From: Desemzia sp045528445 | GTDB lineage: Bacteria; Bacillota; Bacilli; Lactobacillales; Carnobacteriaceae | Direction of reading: 5' to 3' | Assembly: GCF_045528445.1 (NCBI RefSeq) | Contig: NZ_JBGQQU010000003.1 | Location: forward strand, 1 to 64,000 | DNA length: 64,000 nucleotides | Shown here: in pieces, positions 15,656 through 24,902 of the stretch | Layout of the letters: every line of letters starts with the position of its first letter | Position numbering within the stretch: the stretch's first letter is position 1 | Made by a program: the position numbers and the translations under genes | The notes under the pieces: generated by a model | What the model saw: only the letters and a program-made list of their open reading frames with translations | Told to the model about the DNA's origin: nothing | Databases searched by the model: none

Positions 15656-17023
15656 TTATTTGTTGCGCTTTCGAAGCGGTCTAGTAAACAAGCTTAATCC
15701 CCAACCTACTAAAAACCCGATCAAAGATGGAATCAACCAACCAAGACCAACTTCAAACAGAGGCAAGTTTTCGTTTAAGAAAGTCAGCATATTTTGTACC
15801 CAATTCAGGTCACTGATAAAAGCTGGTGCTGCTTTTAAAAAATCTACCATACTGATCGGCAACGTGAATAGAGTGGCACAAACATATACGATTTGACGAT
15901 GTTTAAATAATGGCGAAAAAATAGCCAGTAGGATCAACGTGATCGCTAAGGGATACAAGAACATCAATACCGGTAAGGAGTACGCAATAATACTGGTTAG
16001 TCCCACATTTGCAATCACACCTGAAACAACACTCAATAGAACAACGTACCCTCTATAACTCAATAACTGAGGAAACAGTTCATAAAAAGTTTCTGAACCG
16101 GAAGTGATCAAGCCAATCGCTGTTTTCAAACAAGCTACTGTTACAATAATAGCTAGTAAAATACTGCCGAATGTTCCAAAATAATAGTTGGAGATTTGAG
16201 CTAACGCAATTCCTCCGTTTTCTGAAACAGGAAATTGTCCGACACTCATTGTTCCTAAATAAGCTAAGCAAGTATAAATGACTCCCATCAATAGGACACT
16301 TAATAAACCTGACTTAACTGTATCCATAGCAATTTGAGATGGTTTTGTCACACCAAGACCTTTAATAGCTTGAATCACGATAACACCAAAAGCCAATGAA
16401 GCTAAGGCATCCATCGTATTGTAGCCTTCTAAAAATCCATTTACAAAAGGCGTTGTCGTATATGTTTCTAAAACCGGAACATCACTAATATTTCCTAAGG
16501 GCTTGAAAAAAGCCGTTACGATCAGAATTCCTAAGAAAATCAAAAAGAGCGGATTTAGTATTTTTCCAACATAATCTAAAATTTTTGCTGGTTTCAAAGA
16601 CAACACCAAAGCTGTCCCGAAAAATAACAGAGTAAAAATGGCTAAAGCAACCGTTTGATACCCTTCAGCAATATATGGTGCAAATCCCACTTCAAATGAC
16701 GTCGTTGCCAGACGAGGTGTTGCAAAAAATGGTCCGATTGTTAAATAAAGAGCCACCGTCATAAAATAAGCGTATAATGGATGGACGCGGCTGGCTAAAT
16801 CAAATAAACTATCGCTGTTTGTGATCCCCATTGCTACAATACCTAAAAAAGGCAGCCCAATTCCTGTAATCAAAAAACCAATAATAGCTGAATGCACGTT
16901 AGACCCGGCAAGTTGCCCCATATGAACGGGAAAAATTAGATTTCCTGCTCCAAAAAACAATCCAAACAACATCGAACCTATTGTCAAATAAGAAGCAGTT
17001 GTTAATTTAGTTTCATTTCTCAT
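15656..17023 (-). CDS. brnQ: Branched-chain amino acid transporter BrnQ (LIVCS family), 455 aa
   Basis: A polytopic membrane protein with about twelve hydrophobic segments. It begins LTTASYLTIGSMLFGLFFGAGNLIFPVHMGQLAG, the first helix and loop of BrnQ/BraB sodium-coupled leucine-isoleucine-valine carriers. TEnd motifs such as DALASLAFGVIVIQAIKGLG follow in the middle. It has the full family length. It is divergent from the LacI-type gene (17218) with about 190 bp between starts. I looked for a T-box leader and saw none. The terminator is at 15587-15640. Confidence 0.95.
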   Translation of the reverse strand: MRNETKLTTASYLTIGSMLFGLFFGAGNLIFPVHMGQLAGSNVHSAIIGFLITGIGLPFLGIVAMGITNSDSLFDLASRVHPLYAYFMTVALYLTIGPFFATPRLATTSFEVGFAPYIAEGYQTVALAIFTLLFFGTALVLSLKPAKILDYVGKILNPLFLIFLGILIVTAFFKPLGNISDVPVLETYTTTPFVNGFLEGYNTMDALASLAFGVIVIQAIKGLGVTKPSQIAMDTVKSGLLSVLLMGVIYTCLAYLGTMSVGQFPVSENGGIALAQISNYYFGTFGSILLAIIVTVACLKTAIGLITSGSETFYELFPQLLSYRGYVVLLSVVSGVIANVGLTSIIAYSLPVLMFLYPLAITLILLAIFSPLFKHRQIVYVCATLFTLPISMVDFLKAAPAFISDLNWVQNMLTFLNENLPLFEVGLGWLIPSLIGFLVGWGLSLFTRPLRKRNK

Positions 17024-17139
17024 TCTTTTCTCCTTTCAATCTTGTTATTTCCACCTATAATAACTTTTTTTCTGTCTCGAAACAACAAATCTTTTTATGT
17101 AAGGGGATAACAATTCTGAATTTTCTATCTATTTCATTT

Positions 17140-17160
17140 TACGTTTACTTTGTTATACTA
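17140..17160 (+). promoter_or_regulatory. Probable promoter of the LacI-type gene
   Basis: A -10 TATACT near 17152-17157 is preceded by T-rich sequence and an imperfect -35 (TTTACG). It is the best candidate in the region shared with divergent brnQ. Confidence 0.4.
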
Positions 17161-17217
17161 AGGGTAATAGCTTTTGCAACATTCATTACGTGCTAAGCGA
17201 AAGGAATCGAACCGAAT

Positions 17218-18201
17218 ATGACAAACATTCAAGATATCGCTCAATTAGCGAAAGTATCCTCTGCAACGGTATCCAGAGTCATCAATAAAAATGGTTATGT
17301 CAGTAAAGAGACCAAAAGAATCGTTGACCAAGCGATCAAAGAATTGGATTACGTTCCAAACAGCCAAGCGGTCTCGTTAAAAAAAGGCTCAACAAAAACT
17401 ATTGGCATCGTATCAACTGACTTTTTTGATACGGCTACCTTCTTGTTACGAAGCTTCACTCTGGAAGCCCAAAAAGAAGGTTACTCAGTCACTATTTTTA
17501 TCACCAGTCACGACAAACAAAAAGAACTGGACGCCTTAGAAATGTTGAAAAGCAAACAATTAGACGGTATTTTTCTGCTTTACCGAACCAATGAATGGGA
17601 CGTTATTGAACAATATGTAAAATATGGGCCTATCGTAACCTTAAATCGTGTGGAATCAGCGGTTATTCCTTCCGTTTACATAGATCAATATCAAGGGTAT
17701 TTATTAGGACTGGAGCATTTGTACCAAAGCGGATGCCGTAAAATCATTAACTTGTATAGTAGTGAATTGGGCTTAAATACCCAAACGAGAATAGCGGTTT
17801 TTAAAGAATTTACCGATAAATATGCTTTAGAATCCCATGATCCCACATTGTTTATCAACTTATCCGGTACAAAAGATGGCGCAACAGCAGCTCGCTGGTT
17901 TGATCTTCAAGCAGAAAAACCAGATGCTTTTATGTGTGCTTCTGATTCGGTAGCAGCTGGGTTTGTAGCTGAGGCCATGCATTTAGGCTATGTTGCTGGG
18001 AAAGACTATTCCATCATCGGATTTGACAATATTTTCTTATCTGAAATGTTGGACATCACCACTATCGATTATCCGGTTGATTTACAAGCTGTGAATGCCT
18101 TCCATTTGATTTACCAACGACTGACAAAAAAAGAGCAGCCTTTGCAATCTCTTGATTTTAAGTTGATTCAAAGAGGATCTACAAAACCGCTGATTCACTA
18201 A
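17218..18201 (+). CDS. LacI-family transcriptional regulator, 327 aa
   Basis: An N-terminal HTH (NIQDIAQLAKVSSATVSRVINKNGYVSKETKRIVDQAIKELDYVPNSQAVSL) is followed by a periplasmic-binding-protein-like effector domain (TIGIVSTDFFDTATFLLRSF ... CASDSVAAGFVAEAMHLGY...DYSIIGFDNIFLSEML). The latter has the conserved D-x-x-A-x-G and G-F-D-N/D motifs. It should repress a sugar or carbohydrate gene in response to a small ligand; no such operon is next to it, so the target is elsewhere. The start is ATG 17218 behind AAGGA. The terminator hairpin at 18205-18250 is shared with the convergent dehydrogenase. Confidence 0.93.
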   Translation: MTNIQDIAQLAKVSSATVSRVINKNGYVSKETKRIVDQAIKELDYVPNSQAVSLKKGSTKTIGIVSTDFFDTATFLLRSFTLEAQKEGYSVTIFITSHDKQKELDALEMLKSKQLDGIFLLYRTNEWDVIEQYVKYGPIVTLNRVESAVIPSVYIDQYQGYLLGLEHLYQSGCRKIINLYSSELGLNTQTRIAVFKEFTDKYALESHDPTLFINLSGTKDGATAARWFDLQAEKPDAFMCASDSVAAGFVAEAMHLGYVAGKDYSIIGFDNIFLSEMLDITTIDYPVDLQAVNAFHLIYQRLTKKEQPLQSLDFKLIQRGSTKPLIH

Positions 18202-18202
18202 A

Positions 18203-18252
18203 ATAGGGCATTTGCTTCAGCTTTAATGAAAGCTGAAGCAAATGCCCTGTTT
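18203..18252. terminator. Bidirectional terminator
   Basis: AGGGCATTTGCTTCAGCTTT and its complement around AATG form a long perfect stem between the LacI-type gene and the convergent dehydrogenase. Confidence 0.85.
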
Positions 18253-18254
18253 AT

Positions 18255-19226
18255 TTAATAACTTTTTTCATAATCGACTAAGTTTTTCGGCAACTCTTTT
18301 TTGGCAATATATGCCTGTAGATTCTCTTCAAAAATATCAAATAAGCGTGTATTGTAGTGTTCAGCATTTCCTGAGATATGCGGTGTGATCAACACATCGT
18401 TTCTATCCCATAAAGGACTGTCGTTTTCCAGCGGCTCCGCTTCGAAAACGTCTAATCCCGCAAAAGCCACTTTTCCATTATCCAAAGCTTGGATCAAATC
18501 TTCTGTCTTCACTGTCGGGCCGCGTCCAACATTTACAAGGATAGTTCCCTCTTTCATTTGAGAAAAAATTTTCTCATCGAAGTAATGTTCTGTTTCAGAA
18601 GTTAACGGTAAAATATTGACTACAATGTCTGCTTTTTCCACATGATCTGTTAAGTCAGGTTGTTGATAGATCGCATCCATGTTCTCTACTTCTCTACCAC
18701 TTCGATTGATACCGATCGTATTCATATTGAAGGCTTTTGCCAAGCGCCCTACTTCTTTACCAATGTGCCCAGTTCCTACGATCATGATCGTTTTACCAGA
18801 CAACTCCATCAGTACCTGCTCTTTTCTCCAAACATGTTGCGTCTGATCTATAACGGCTTGCTGGATTTTTCTTCCATATGCCAACAACATCCCGAATACG
18901 GATTCCGCAATAGGTACGCTGTGAATACCGCTAGCGTTCGTTAACAAGATTTTTTGTTCTTCCAAATGAGTCAAGTCCATGTAATCCACTCCAGCTGAAC
19001 TGGCTTGTATCCATTTTAATTGGCTATCTTCTGTATCGAATAAGCCTGCTTTTTGTACTTTGTCTTTATCCCATCCGTAAACAACTTCAATCTTTTCTAC
19101 AGGGTAATCCAGTTCACTGTTTTCCTCCCACCCTTTAATCAAGTCATAATCAGGTGCTATTTCTTGCGCCTTTTTAAAGTGCTCGGGTTTCATTTCATTC
19201 AATAACCAAATACCTTTTTCGTTCAT
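18255..19226 (-). CDS. D-isomer-specific 2-hydroxyacid dehydrogenase, 323 aa
   Basis: NAD-dependent oxidoreductase of the D-2-hydroxyacid (FDH/PGDH-type) family. The Rossmann dinucleotide motif GTGHIGKEVG is near residue 150. The catalytic arginine is in NVGRGPTVKTEDL, the glutamate in DVFEAEPLEND and the histidine in ITPHISGNAE. The substrate (phosphoglycerate-like, glyoxylate or 2-keto acid) cannot be told. It starts at ATG 19226 behind AGGGGGA. It is monocistronic. Confidence 0.93.
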   Translation of the reverse strand: MNEKGIWLLNEMKPEHFKKAQEIAPDYDLIKGWEENSELDYPVEKIEVVYGWDKDKVQKAGLFDTEDSQLKWIQASSAGVDYMDLTHLEEQKILLTNASGIHSVPIAESVFGMLLAYGRKIQQAVIDQTQHVWRKEQVLMELSGKTIMIVGTGHIGKEVGRLAKAFNMNTIGINRSGREVENMDAIYQQPDLTDHVEKADIVVNILPLTSETEHYFDEKIFSQMKEGTILVNVGRGPTVKTEDLIQALDNGKVAFAGLDVFEAEPLENDSPLWDRNDVLITPHISGNAEHYNTRLFDIFEENLQAYIAKKELPKNLVDYEKSY

Positions 19227-19345
19227 TCGTTATCCCCCTATTCAAACTCGACTTCAACTCTATTATGTCATTTTTCTTCCTATTAGAAAAGAAATCTTTC
19301 CTATTCATTGAATCAATAAAGGATTTTGCAAGACCTGAAAAAAAA

Positions 19346-19382
19346 AGGCCAGGAATGTTTGTTTTCCTGACCTCTTTAATAA
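19346..19382. terminator. Terminator of dps
   Basis: AGG-CAGGAA pairs with TTCCTG-CCT around TGTTTG, with an A run before and a T run after. Confidence 0.65.
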
Positions 19383-19386
19383 ATGG

Positions 19387-19848
19387 TTATTCTACTGGGC
19401 TTTCTCCTAAGAACGCTTGGTACATCCAAATGTTTTTGTCCACATCGGTCTTATACCCGATCAATAAGTCTTGTGTCACGTCGTCTCCAGCTTCACCCGT
19501 TAATTCGATTCCTTTTGTTAAACTATCTGCTAATAATCTTAAATCAGCCACAACTGCTTCCACCATTTCAGTAGCCGCTTTTTCTGTTGTATAAGGACTT
19601 TCTTGAATAGCTGAGTGATCTATAAATTCTTTCAATGTAGAGTAAGGCTTACCGCCGATCGTGATCAACCGTTCAGCTACTTCATCGAAAACTTCATTAA
19701 CTGAATCATACAATTCTTCAAATTTTTCATGCAGTGTATAGAAGTGAGATCCTTTTACGTACCAATGATGTTGATGTAATTTCGTATAAAATACACCCAA
19801 TGTTGCTACTGTGTTGTTCAAATACTCTTGTACTTCTTGATTTGCCAT
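19387..19848 (-). CDS. dps: Dps/ferritin-like DNA-protecting protein, 153 aa
   Basis: A Dps protein: a twelve-subunit iron-oxidising mini-ferritin that protects DNA from peroxide and iron. The ferroxidase residues are in FYTKLHQHHWYVKGSHFYTLHEKFEELYDSVNEVFDEVAERL (about residues 20-60), the typical H...H...D...E block. The correct start is ATG 19848, behind AAGGAGGATTTTTTC; the frame continues 87 bases upstream, but that stretch contains the promoter. Transcription starts from a consensus promoter overlapping a PerR box, so it is probably derepressed by peroxide. The terminator is at 19346-19382. Confidence 0.95.
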   Translation of the reverse strand: MANQEVQEYLNNTVATLGVFYTKLHQHHWYVKGSHFYTLHEKFEELYDSVNEVFDEVAERLITIGGKPYSTLKEFIDHSAIQESPYTTEKAATEMVEAVVADLRLLADSLTKGIELTGEAGDDVTQDLLIGYKTDVDKNIWMYQAFLGESPVE

Positions 19849-19888
19849 GAAAAAATCCTCCTTGTTTTTGTTTAGTTTTTCTATTACC

Positions 19889-19925
19889 TTATAATTATTA
19901 TAAACAAACCCATATAATTTGTCAA
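19889..19925 (-). promoter_or_regulatory. dps promoter with PerR box
   Basis: Read on the minus strand, -35 TTGACA (19925-19920), a 17-bp spacer and -10 TATAAT (19902-19897) match the consensus exactly. The 15-bp TTATAATAATTATAA at 19903-19889 overlaps the -10 and fits the Per box (TTATAAT-n-ATTATAA) at every fixed position. Confidence 0.9.
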
Positions 19926-19974
19926 TTAAAACCATTCTTTTTTACAAAAATTTTGATCTTTTTATCAACCATAA

Positions 19975-20544
19975 TCAATCATCAATATAAAGGACTATTT
20001 CACCGGTTGATTTCGTCTTGGCTACATCAATGATCCGTTGGTTACGGCTTCCACGGAAGGCTTTCGTTAAATCTTTCTCAGCTAAGATAAAAGGACCATC
20101 TACTAAGACATCCACATAATGGAGTAAAGCTAACTTATCCGCAGACTCCTGTTGCAGATTCTCCCATTTGTAACCTGTCCACGACCAGATATCTTTTGTT
20201 CGGCCGAATTCTTGTCGTACACGCTCACATAATTGCAGCAATACTGGCGTATTCAAGAACGGCTCCCCGCCTAACAAAGTTAACCCTTGGACATAAGTCT
20301 GTCCTAGATCAGCAATAATTTGATCTTCTAGTTGTTGTGTGTATTCTACTCCGTATGAAAAATCTTGAGCGATTTTATTGTAACAGCCCGGGCAGTTGAA
20401 CAAGCATCCGCTGACGTAAACACTGCATCGAATACCTTCTCCATCCACAAAATTAAAGGGTTTATAGTCCGCTATTTTTTTCTGGGTCCACTTTTCAGAC
20501 AGCCAAGCTTTAGGTTTTGGCTGCTGTGGAATTCTAGGCGCCAT
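19975..20544 (-). CDS. nrdG: Anaerobic ribonucleotide reductase activating enzyme (NrdG), 189 aa
   Basis: A radical-SAM activase. The cluster motif GCLFNCPGCYN (C-x3-C-x2-C) is preceded by VDGEGIRCSVYVS, and LLGGEPFLN carries the SAM-binding GGE. It generates the glycyl radical in NrdD. ATG 20544 is the likely start, with GAGGAGGAC ahead; a GTG 18 bases upstream is in the ribosome binding site itself. It lies 29 bp after nrdD on the same strand and is presumably controlled with it through the NrdR boxes at 22825-22872. Confidence 0.95.
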   Translation of the reverse strand: MAPRIPQQPKPKAWLSEKWTQKKIADYKPFNFVDGEGIRCSVYVSGCLFNCPGCYNKIAQDFSYGVEYTQQLEDQIIADLGQTYVQGLTLLGGEPFLNTPVLLQLCERVRQEFGRTKDIWSWTGYKWENLQQESADKLALLHYVDVLVDGPFILAEKDLTKAFRGSRNQRIIDVAKTKSTGEIVLYIDD

Positions 20545-20573
20545 TTTATCGTCCTCCTCCACTCATTATGCTT

Positions 20574-22766
20574 TTAAACAAGATAAGTGCGTTCATCTGT
20601 AATGTGTTTCTTACGCGCCGCGATTTCTTCATGACGTCCATGGACCATTGGGCGTTGTTGCGGATTCCCTAAATACCCGCAAGTCCGTTTTACCACATCA
20701 CAAGTCATTGGGTCTGTATTGAAGCACGCTGGGCACTGGAAACCTTTAGCGGTTGGTTCAAATTCGCCATTGTACCCACATTTGTAACAATGATCGATAG
20801 GAGTATTCGTACCTAGATAACCTATTCGGTCGTACGCAAAATCCCATACGGCTTCCAGAGCTTTTGGATTCTGACGCAGTACTGGATACTCGCAATAATG
20901 GATAAAGCCGCCGGAACAATACTGCGGATAGACTTTTTCAAACTCGATTTTTTCAAATGGAGTCGGTTGTTTGCGCACATCATAATGAAAACTATTGGTA
21001 TAATATTCTTTATCAGTAATACAAGCGATTTCTCCAAATTTCTGTTTGTCCAATCGGCAAAAACGATCTGTTAAACTTTCAGAAGGCGTAGAATAAACAC
21101 TAAAGTGATAATCGTATTCAGCAGCCCAAACGTCAGCATTTTGCTTCATTTGACGCACTATCTCTATAGTAAATTCTTTAGCTTCTTTGTTGGTTTCCCA
21201 ATTTGGACCATAGAAAACAGTCGCGACTTCATATAACCCGATGTATCCGATCGAAACCGTGCAGCGTTTGTGTTTAAAGACTTCATCCACTGCGTCTTCA
21301 TCACTTAAGCGCGTGCCAAATGCACCATATTTGTACAAAATAGGCGCATTTTCTGGTGTCGCTTCTTTTACTCGACCAATGCGATAAACTAAAGCATCTT
21401 TCACGACCTGCATACGCTCGCTGAACACATTCCAGAATTTCGCTTTGTCTCCATTCGATTCAAGAGCAATGCGCGGCAGATTTAACGTTACCACGCCTAA
21501 ATTCATACGCCCGGAATTTACTTCATTTCCATTTTCATCTTGCCAGCCTTGTAAAAAAGAACGGCACCCCATTGGAGCTTTAAAACTGCCTGTCAATTCA
21601 ACGATTTTATCGTAGCTAAGAACATCCGGATACATCCGCTTAGTGCTGCATTCAACTGCTAATGCCTTCACATCATAATTAGGGTCTTGCGCCTCTAAAT
21701 TCACTCCACGACGTAATGTAAAGACCAGTTTTGGAAAAATAGCGGTTCTTTTTTCTTTTCCCAACCCTTCAATACGCACTTGTAGAATCGCCTTTTGAAT
21801 CTCTCGTTCAAATTCATTCGTTCCTAGTCCAAATCCCAGTGTTGTAAAAGGAGTTTGTCCGTTAGACGAATAAAGGGTATTGATTTCATACTCTAAGCTT
21901 TGCATAGCATCATAAATATCTTTTTTGGTTTTAGCAAATGCATATTTGTGTTTTCTTTCTTTTCCATCGATCCAATATTCTGCATCTGCTATATGCTTTT
22001 GGTAATTCTTTTCCGCATAAGGCGCCAACAATTCATCTACCCGATCGGCGCTGCATCCGCCATACTGACTAGAAGCAACATTGGCAATGATTTGTGCCAT
22101 TTGGGCTGTAGCCGTATTGATCGATTTTGGTGATTCCACCTCTGCATTCCCAACTTTAAAACCGTTTTCAAACATGCTTTTAAAATCGATCAAACAACAG
22201 TTTGTCATTGGTGAGTAAGGTTGATAATCCAAATCGTGAAAATGGATATTTCCTTTTAAGTGGGCATTTGCTACATGCTTAGGCAGCATTTGCAATCCGA
22301 TTGCTTTGGCTACACTTCCTGCTGTCAAATCACGTTGAGTATTGAACACTTTACTGTCTTTATTCGCATTTTCATTGATAACGGTCTCGTCTCGTGAAAG
22401 CAGCTTGTTGATCGACTGATTGACATCTGTGGACTGTTGTCGCTCAATATCCCGCATACTCCGGTAATGGATGTAAGCTTCGGCCATCTTAGTTTCCCCA
22501 GCTTCCACTAAACAGTGTTCCACAATGCTTTGTATTTCATAAATTTTGATGTCTTCTTTGAAGCGATGAGCTATTTCGTGGTCGATTTGCAAAGCTAAAG
22601 TGTAAATTTTAGTCATGCGGAACTCATCTACCAGATTTTCTACTTGTAATGAACACTTCATCAAAGCATTCATTATTTTATCGAGGTCATACGGTATCAT
22701 CCGATCATCTCGTTTGATCACATTCAGCATCTCATTTTTCGTCGTAACAACTAATGGACTCATCAT
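20574..22766 (-). CDS. nrdD: Anaerobic ribonucleoside-triphosphate reductase (NrdD), 730 aa
   Basis: Class III ribonucleotide reductase; it reduces NTPs to dNTPs in the absence of oxygen with formate. An ATP-cone opens the protein (VIKRDDRMIPYDLDKIMNALMKCS, about 15-60). The body has MTNCCLIDFKSMFENGF, SSNGQTPFTTLGFGLG and the glycyl-radical site CGYLGNPQQRP near the C-terminus. Four cysteines in the motif CYKCGY ... CPACF form the zinc site before it. Length is normal. Followed by nrdG. Its upstream region has two NrdR boxes. Confidence 0.96.
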   Translation of the reverse strand: MMSPLVVTTKNEMLNVIKRDDRMIPYDLDKIMNALMKCSLQVENLVDEFRMTKIYTLALQIDHEIAHRFKEDIKIYEIQSIVEHCLVEAGETKMAEAYIHYRSMRDIERQQSTDVNQSINKLLSRDETVINENANKDSKVFNTQRDLTAGSVAKAIGLQMLPKHVANAHLKGNIHFHDLDYQPYSPMTNCCLIDFKSMFENGFKVGNAEVESPKSINTATAQMAQIIANVASSQYGGCSADRVDELLAPYAEKNYQKHIADAEYWIDGKERKHKYAFAKTKKDIYDAMQSLEYEINTLYSSNGQTPFTTLGFGLGTNEFEREIQKAILQVRIEGLGKEKRTAIFPKLVFTLRRGVNLEAQDPNYDVKALAVECSTKRMYPDVLSYDKIVELTGSFKAPMGCRSFLQGWQDENGNEVNSGRMNLGVVTLNLPRIALESNGDKAKFWNVFSERMQVVKDALVYRIGRVKEATPENAPILYKYGAFGTRLSDEDAVDEVFKHKRCTVSIGYIGLYEVATVFYGPNWETNKEAKEFTIEIVRQMKQNADVWAAEYDYHFSVYSTPSESLTDRFCRLDKQKFGEIACITDKEYYTNSFHYDVRKQPTPFEKIEFEKVYPQYCSGGFIHYCEYPVLRQNPKALEAVWDFAYDRIGYLGTNTPIDHCYKCGYNGEFEPTAKGFQCPACFNTDPMTCDVVKRTCGYLGNPQQRPMVHGRHEEIAARKKHITDERTYLV

Positions 22767-22824
22767 TTTTTACCCCACTCACTATTAATTAGTTCATTTA
22801 TTAACATATTTAAAATCCTACTAA

Positions 22825-22872
22825 ACACTATATATAGTATGTAAATCCAATAAAACAATCTATATATGGATA
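22825..22872 (-). promoter_or_regulatory. Paired NrdR boxes upstream of nrdD
   Basis: ACACTATATATAGTAT (22825-22840) and AATCTATATATGGATA (22857-22872) are centred 32 bp apart. The first fits the NrdR consensus (acaCwAtATaTwGtgt) very well, the second with more mismatches. A pair about three helical turns apart is how NrdR binds ribonucleotide reductase promoters. They lie in the nrdD leader or promoter. Confidence 0.8.
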
Positions 22873-23232
22873 ACCATATTATAAACATCACAAATAAAAA
22901 TAGCAATAACATTTGACCAATTTTAAATTAAATTCCCTCTGTCCTGTATCCATCTTATCTTCATTCATTTTGAACAAATTGTTACTATTGAATATGAGAA
23001 AAAGCACAATACTATCGCTTTCTAAATATTAGTATGCTAAAATTATGCAGATAAAGTGAGACTTCATTTAGTGGTGCAATTTACTCCGCTGAATGTTAGT
23101 TGAACTAATCGGGCTTTTACTGGTTGTGGAGTTCTACTTTAAATTTCTGTTGCGCGATCAACAAAAAATTGGAAGCCGGAGACATACAACTAGTTGACCT
23201 GCGACAATATAAAGAATAGAGGGAATAAATTA
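22873..23232. other. Divergent intergenic region and leader of the ABC-F gene
   Basis: The left part is AT-rich and holds the nrdD promoter. From about 23050 to 23180 there is a more structured stretch with a near-palindrome TTAGTTGAACTAA (about 23095-23107) and GGGCTTTTACTGG, TGTGGAGTTCTAC after it. I cannot assign it to a known riboswitch. It may be a leader of the ABC-F gene. Confidence 0.3.
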
Positions 23233-24861
23233 ATGATCACTGTATCGGACGTAAGTTTGCAATTTCCTGATCGTAAATTATTTGATGAAGTGAATTTAAA
23301 ATTCACTCCAGGGAATTGTTATGGCTTGATTGGAGCAAATGGTGCTGGAAAATCAACCTTTTTAAAAATTTTATCTGGTGAAATCCAACCATCTACCGGG
23401 AATATTTCTATGGCTGCAGATGAACGTATGGCAACCTTAAAACAAAACCATTATGATTATGAAGACCAAACGGTTTTAGACACTGTTATTATGGGCCACA
23501 AACGCTTGTATGACATTATGCAAGAAAAAAATGCTATTTATATGAAACCTGATTTTTCTGACGAAGACGGCATCAAAGTTGCCGAACTTGAAGGAGAATT
23601 TGCAGATTTAAATGGTTGGGAAGCTGAACCTGAAGCAGCTACATTACTACAAGGGTTAGGCATTCAAGAAGACTTGCATTACCTAAAAATGAGTGAATTA
23701 TCTGGTGGACAAAAAGTGAAAGTCTTATTAGCTCAAGCTTTATTTGGCAAACCAGATGTTCTATTATTGGATGAGCCTACCAATGGATTGGATAAAAAGT
23801 CTATCGAATGGTTGGAAGAGTTCTTAATCAATTTTCAAAATACGGTCATCGTTGTTTCTCATGACCGCCACTTCTTGAATAAAGTCTGTACACATATGTG
23901 TGACGTAGACTTTGGTAAAATTAAATTGTACGTTGGAAACTATGACTTCTGGTTGGAGTCTAGTCAACTAGCTGCTAAATTGCAAGCTGACCAAAACGCG
24001 AAAAAAGAAGAAAAAGTAAAAGAACTACAAGACTTTATTGCTCGATTCAGTGCAAATGCTTCTAAATCGAAACAAGCAACTTCTCGTAAGAAAACACTGG
24101 AAAAAATTACTTTGGATGATATCCAACCTTCTACTCGCCGTTACCCATTTGTCGGCTTCGAACCTGAACGCGAAATTGGAAATGACTTATTGCGTGTGGA
24201 AAACATTTCTAAATCTATCGATGGCAAACAAATTTTGAGCAACATCAGCTTTAGTTTGAACAAAGATGACAAAGTAGCCTTCACAGGAGAAAGCGATATT
24301 GCTATCACAACTCTCTTCAAAATCATTATGGGTGAAATGGAACCTGATTCAGGTACGATCAAATGGGGAGTTACCACTTCTCAATCTTATTTACCAAAAG
24401 ACAATTCAGCTGAATTTGCAAATGGCAAGTTAACGATCGTTGACTGGTTGCGTCAGTATGCTTCTAAAGAAGAAAGTGACAATACATTCTTACGCAGCTT
24501 CTTAGGACGTATGTTGTTCTCTGGTGAAGAAGTACTGAAAGAAGTCTCTGTCCTTTCAGGGGGAGAAAAAGTTCGTTGTATGTTGTCTAAAATGATGTTA
24601 AGTAAAGCCAACGTATTGGTAATGGATGACCCTACTAATCACTTGGACTTAGAATCTATTACAGCATTGAACAATGGCTTGATCGCTTTCAAAGGTTCAT
24701 TACTATTTAGTTCACATGACCACCAATTTATCCAAACAATCGCGAACCGCATTATTGAAGTGACACCAAACGGAGTTGTTGACCGTGCGGAAACCACTTA
24801 CGATGAATTCTTGGACAATGAAACAGTTCAAAAACAAATCGCAGAACTTTACGCAAAATAA
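23233..24861 (+). CDS. ABC-F family ATP-binding protein (YbiT/YkpA-like), 542 aa
   Basis: Two ABC cassettes with no membrane part, the mark of ribosome-acting ABC-F proteins. Cassette 1 is regular: GANGAGKST Walker A, LSGGQKVKVLL signature, LLLDEPTNGLD Walker B. Cassette 2 is degenerate: its Walker A is GESDIAITTL, without the lysine, and Walker B is VMDDPTNHLD with Asp for the catalytic Glu. Its signature LSGGEKVRC is kept. The linker between (about residues 235-315) is basic and coiled. I chose ATG 23233, with AGAGGG 7 bases before it. It ends at the terminator at 24903-24957. Confidence 0.93.
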   Translation: MITVSDVSLQFPDRKLFDEVNLKFTPGNCYGLIGANGAGKSTFLKILSGEIQPSTGNISMAADERMATLKQNHYDYEDQTVLDTVIMGHKRLYDIMQEKNAIYMKPDFSDEDGIKVAELEGEFADLNGWEAEPEAATLLQGLGIQEDLHYLKMSELSGGQKVKVLLAQALFGKPDVLLLDEPTNGLDKKSIEWLEEFLINFQNTVIVVSHDRHFLNKVCTHMCDVDFGKIKLYVGNYDFWLESSQLAAKLQADQNAKKEEKVKELQDFIARFSANASKSKQATSRKKTLEKITLDDIQPSTRRYPFVGFEPEREIGNDLLRVENISKSIDGKQILSNISFSLNKDDKVAFTGESDIAITTLFKIIMGEMEPDSGTIKWGVTTSQSYLPKDNSAEFANGKLTIVDWLRQYASKEESDNTFLRSFLGRMLFSGEEVLKEVSVLSGGEKVRCMLSKMMLSKANVLVMDDPTNHLDLESITALNNGLIAFKGSLLFSSHDHQFIQTIANRIIEVTPNGVVDRAETTYDEFLDNETVQKQIAELYAK

Positions 24862-24902
24862 TCTAGACTAATTATTGAGAATTAGGACAAAAAACCTCTC
24901 AC

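Noticed and set aside
17024..17217. A T-box leader for brnQ
   Set aside because: No AGGGTGGNACCGCG-like box or terminator/antiterminator pair is present in the divergent region.
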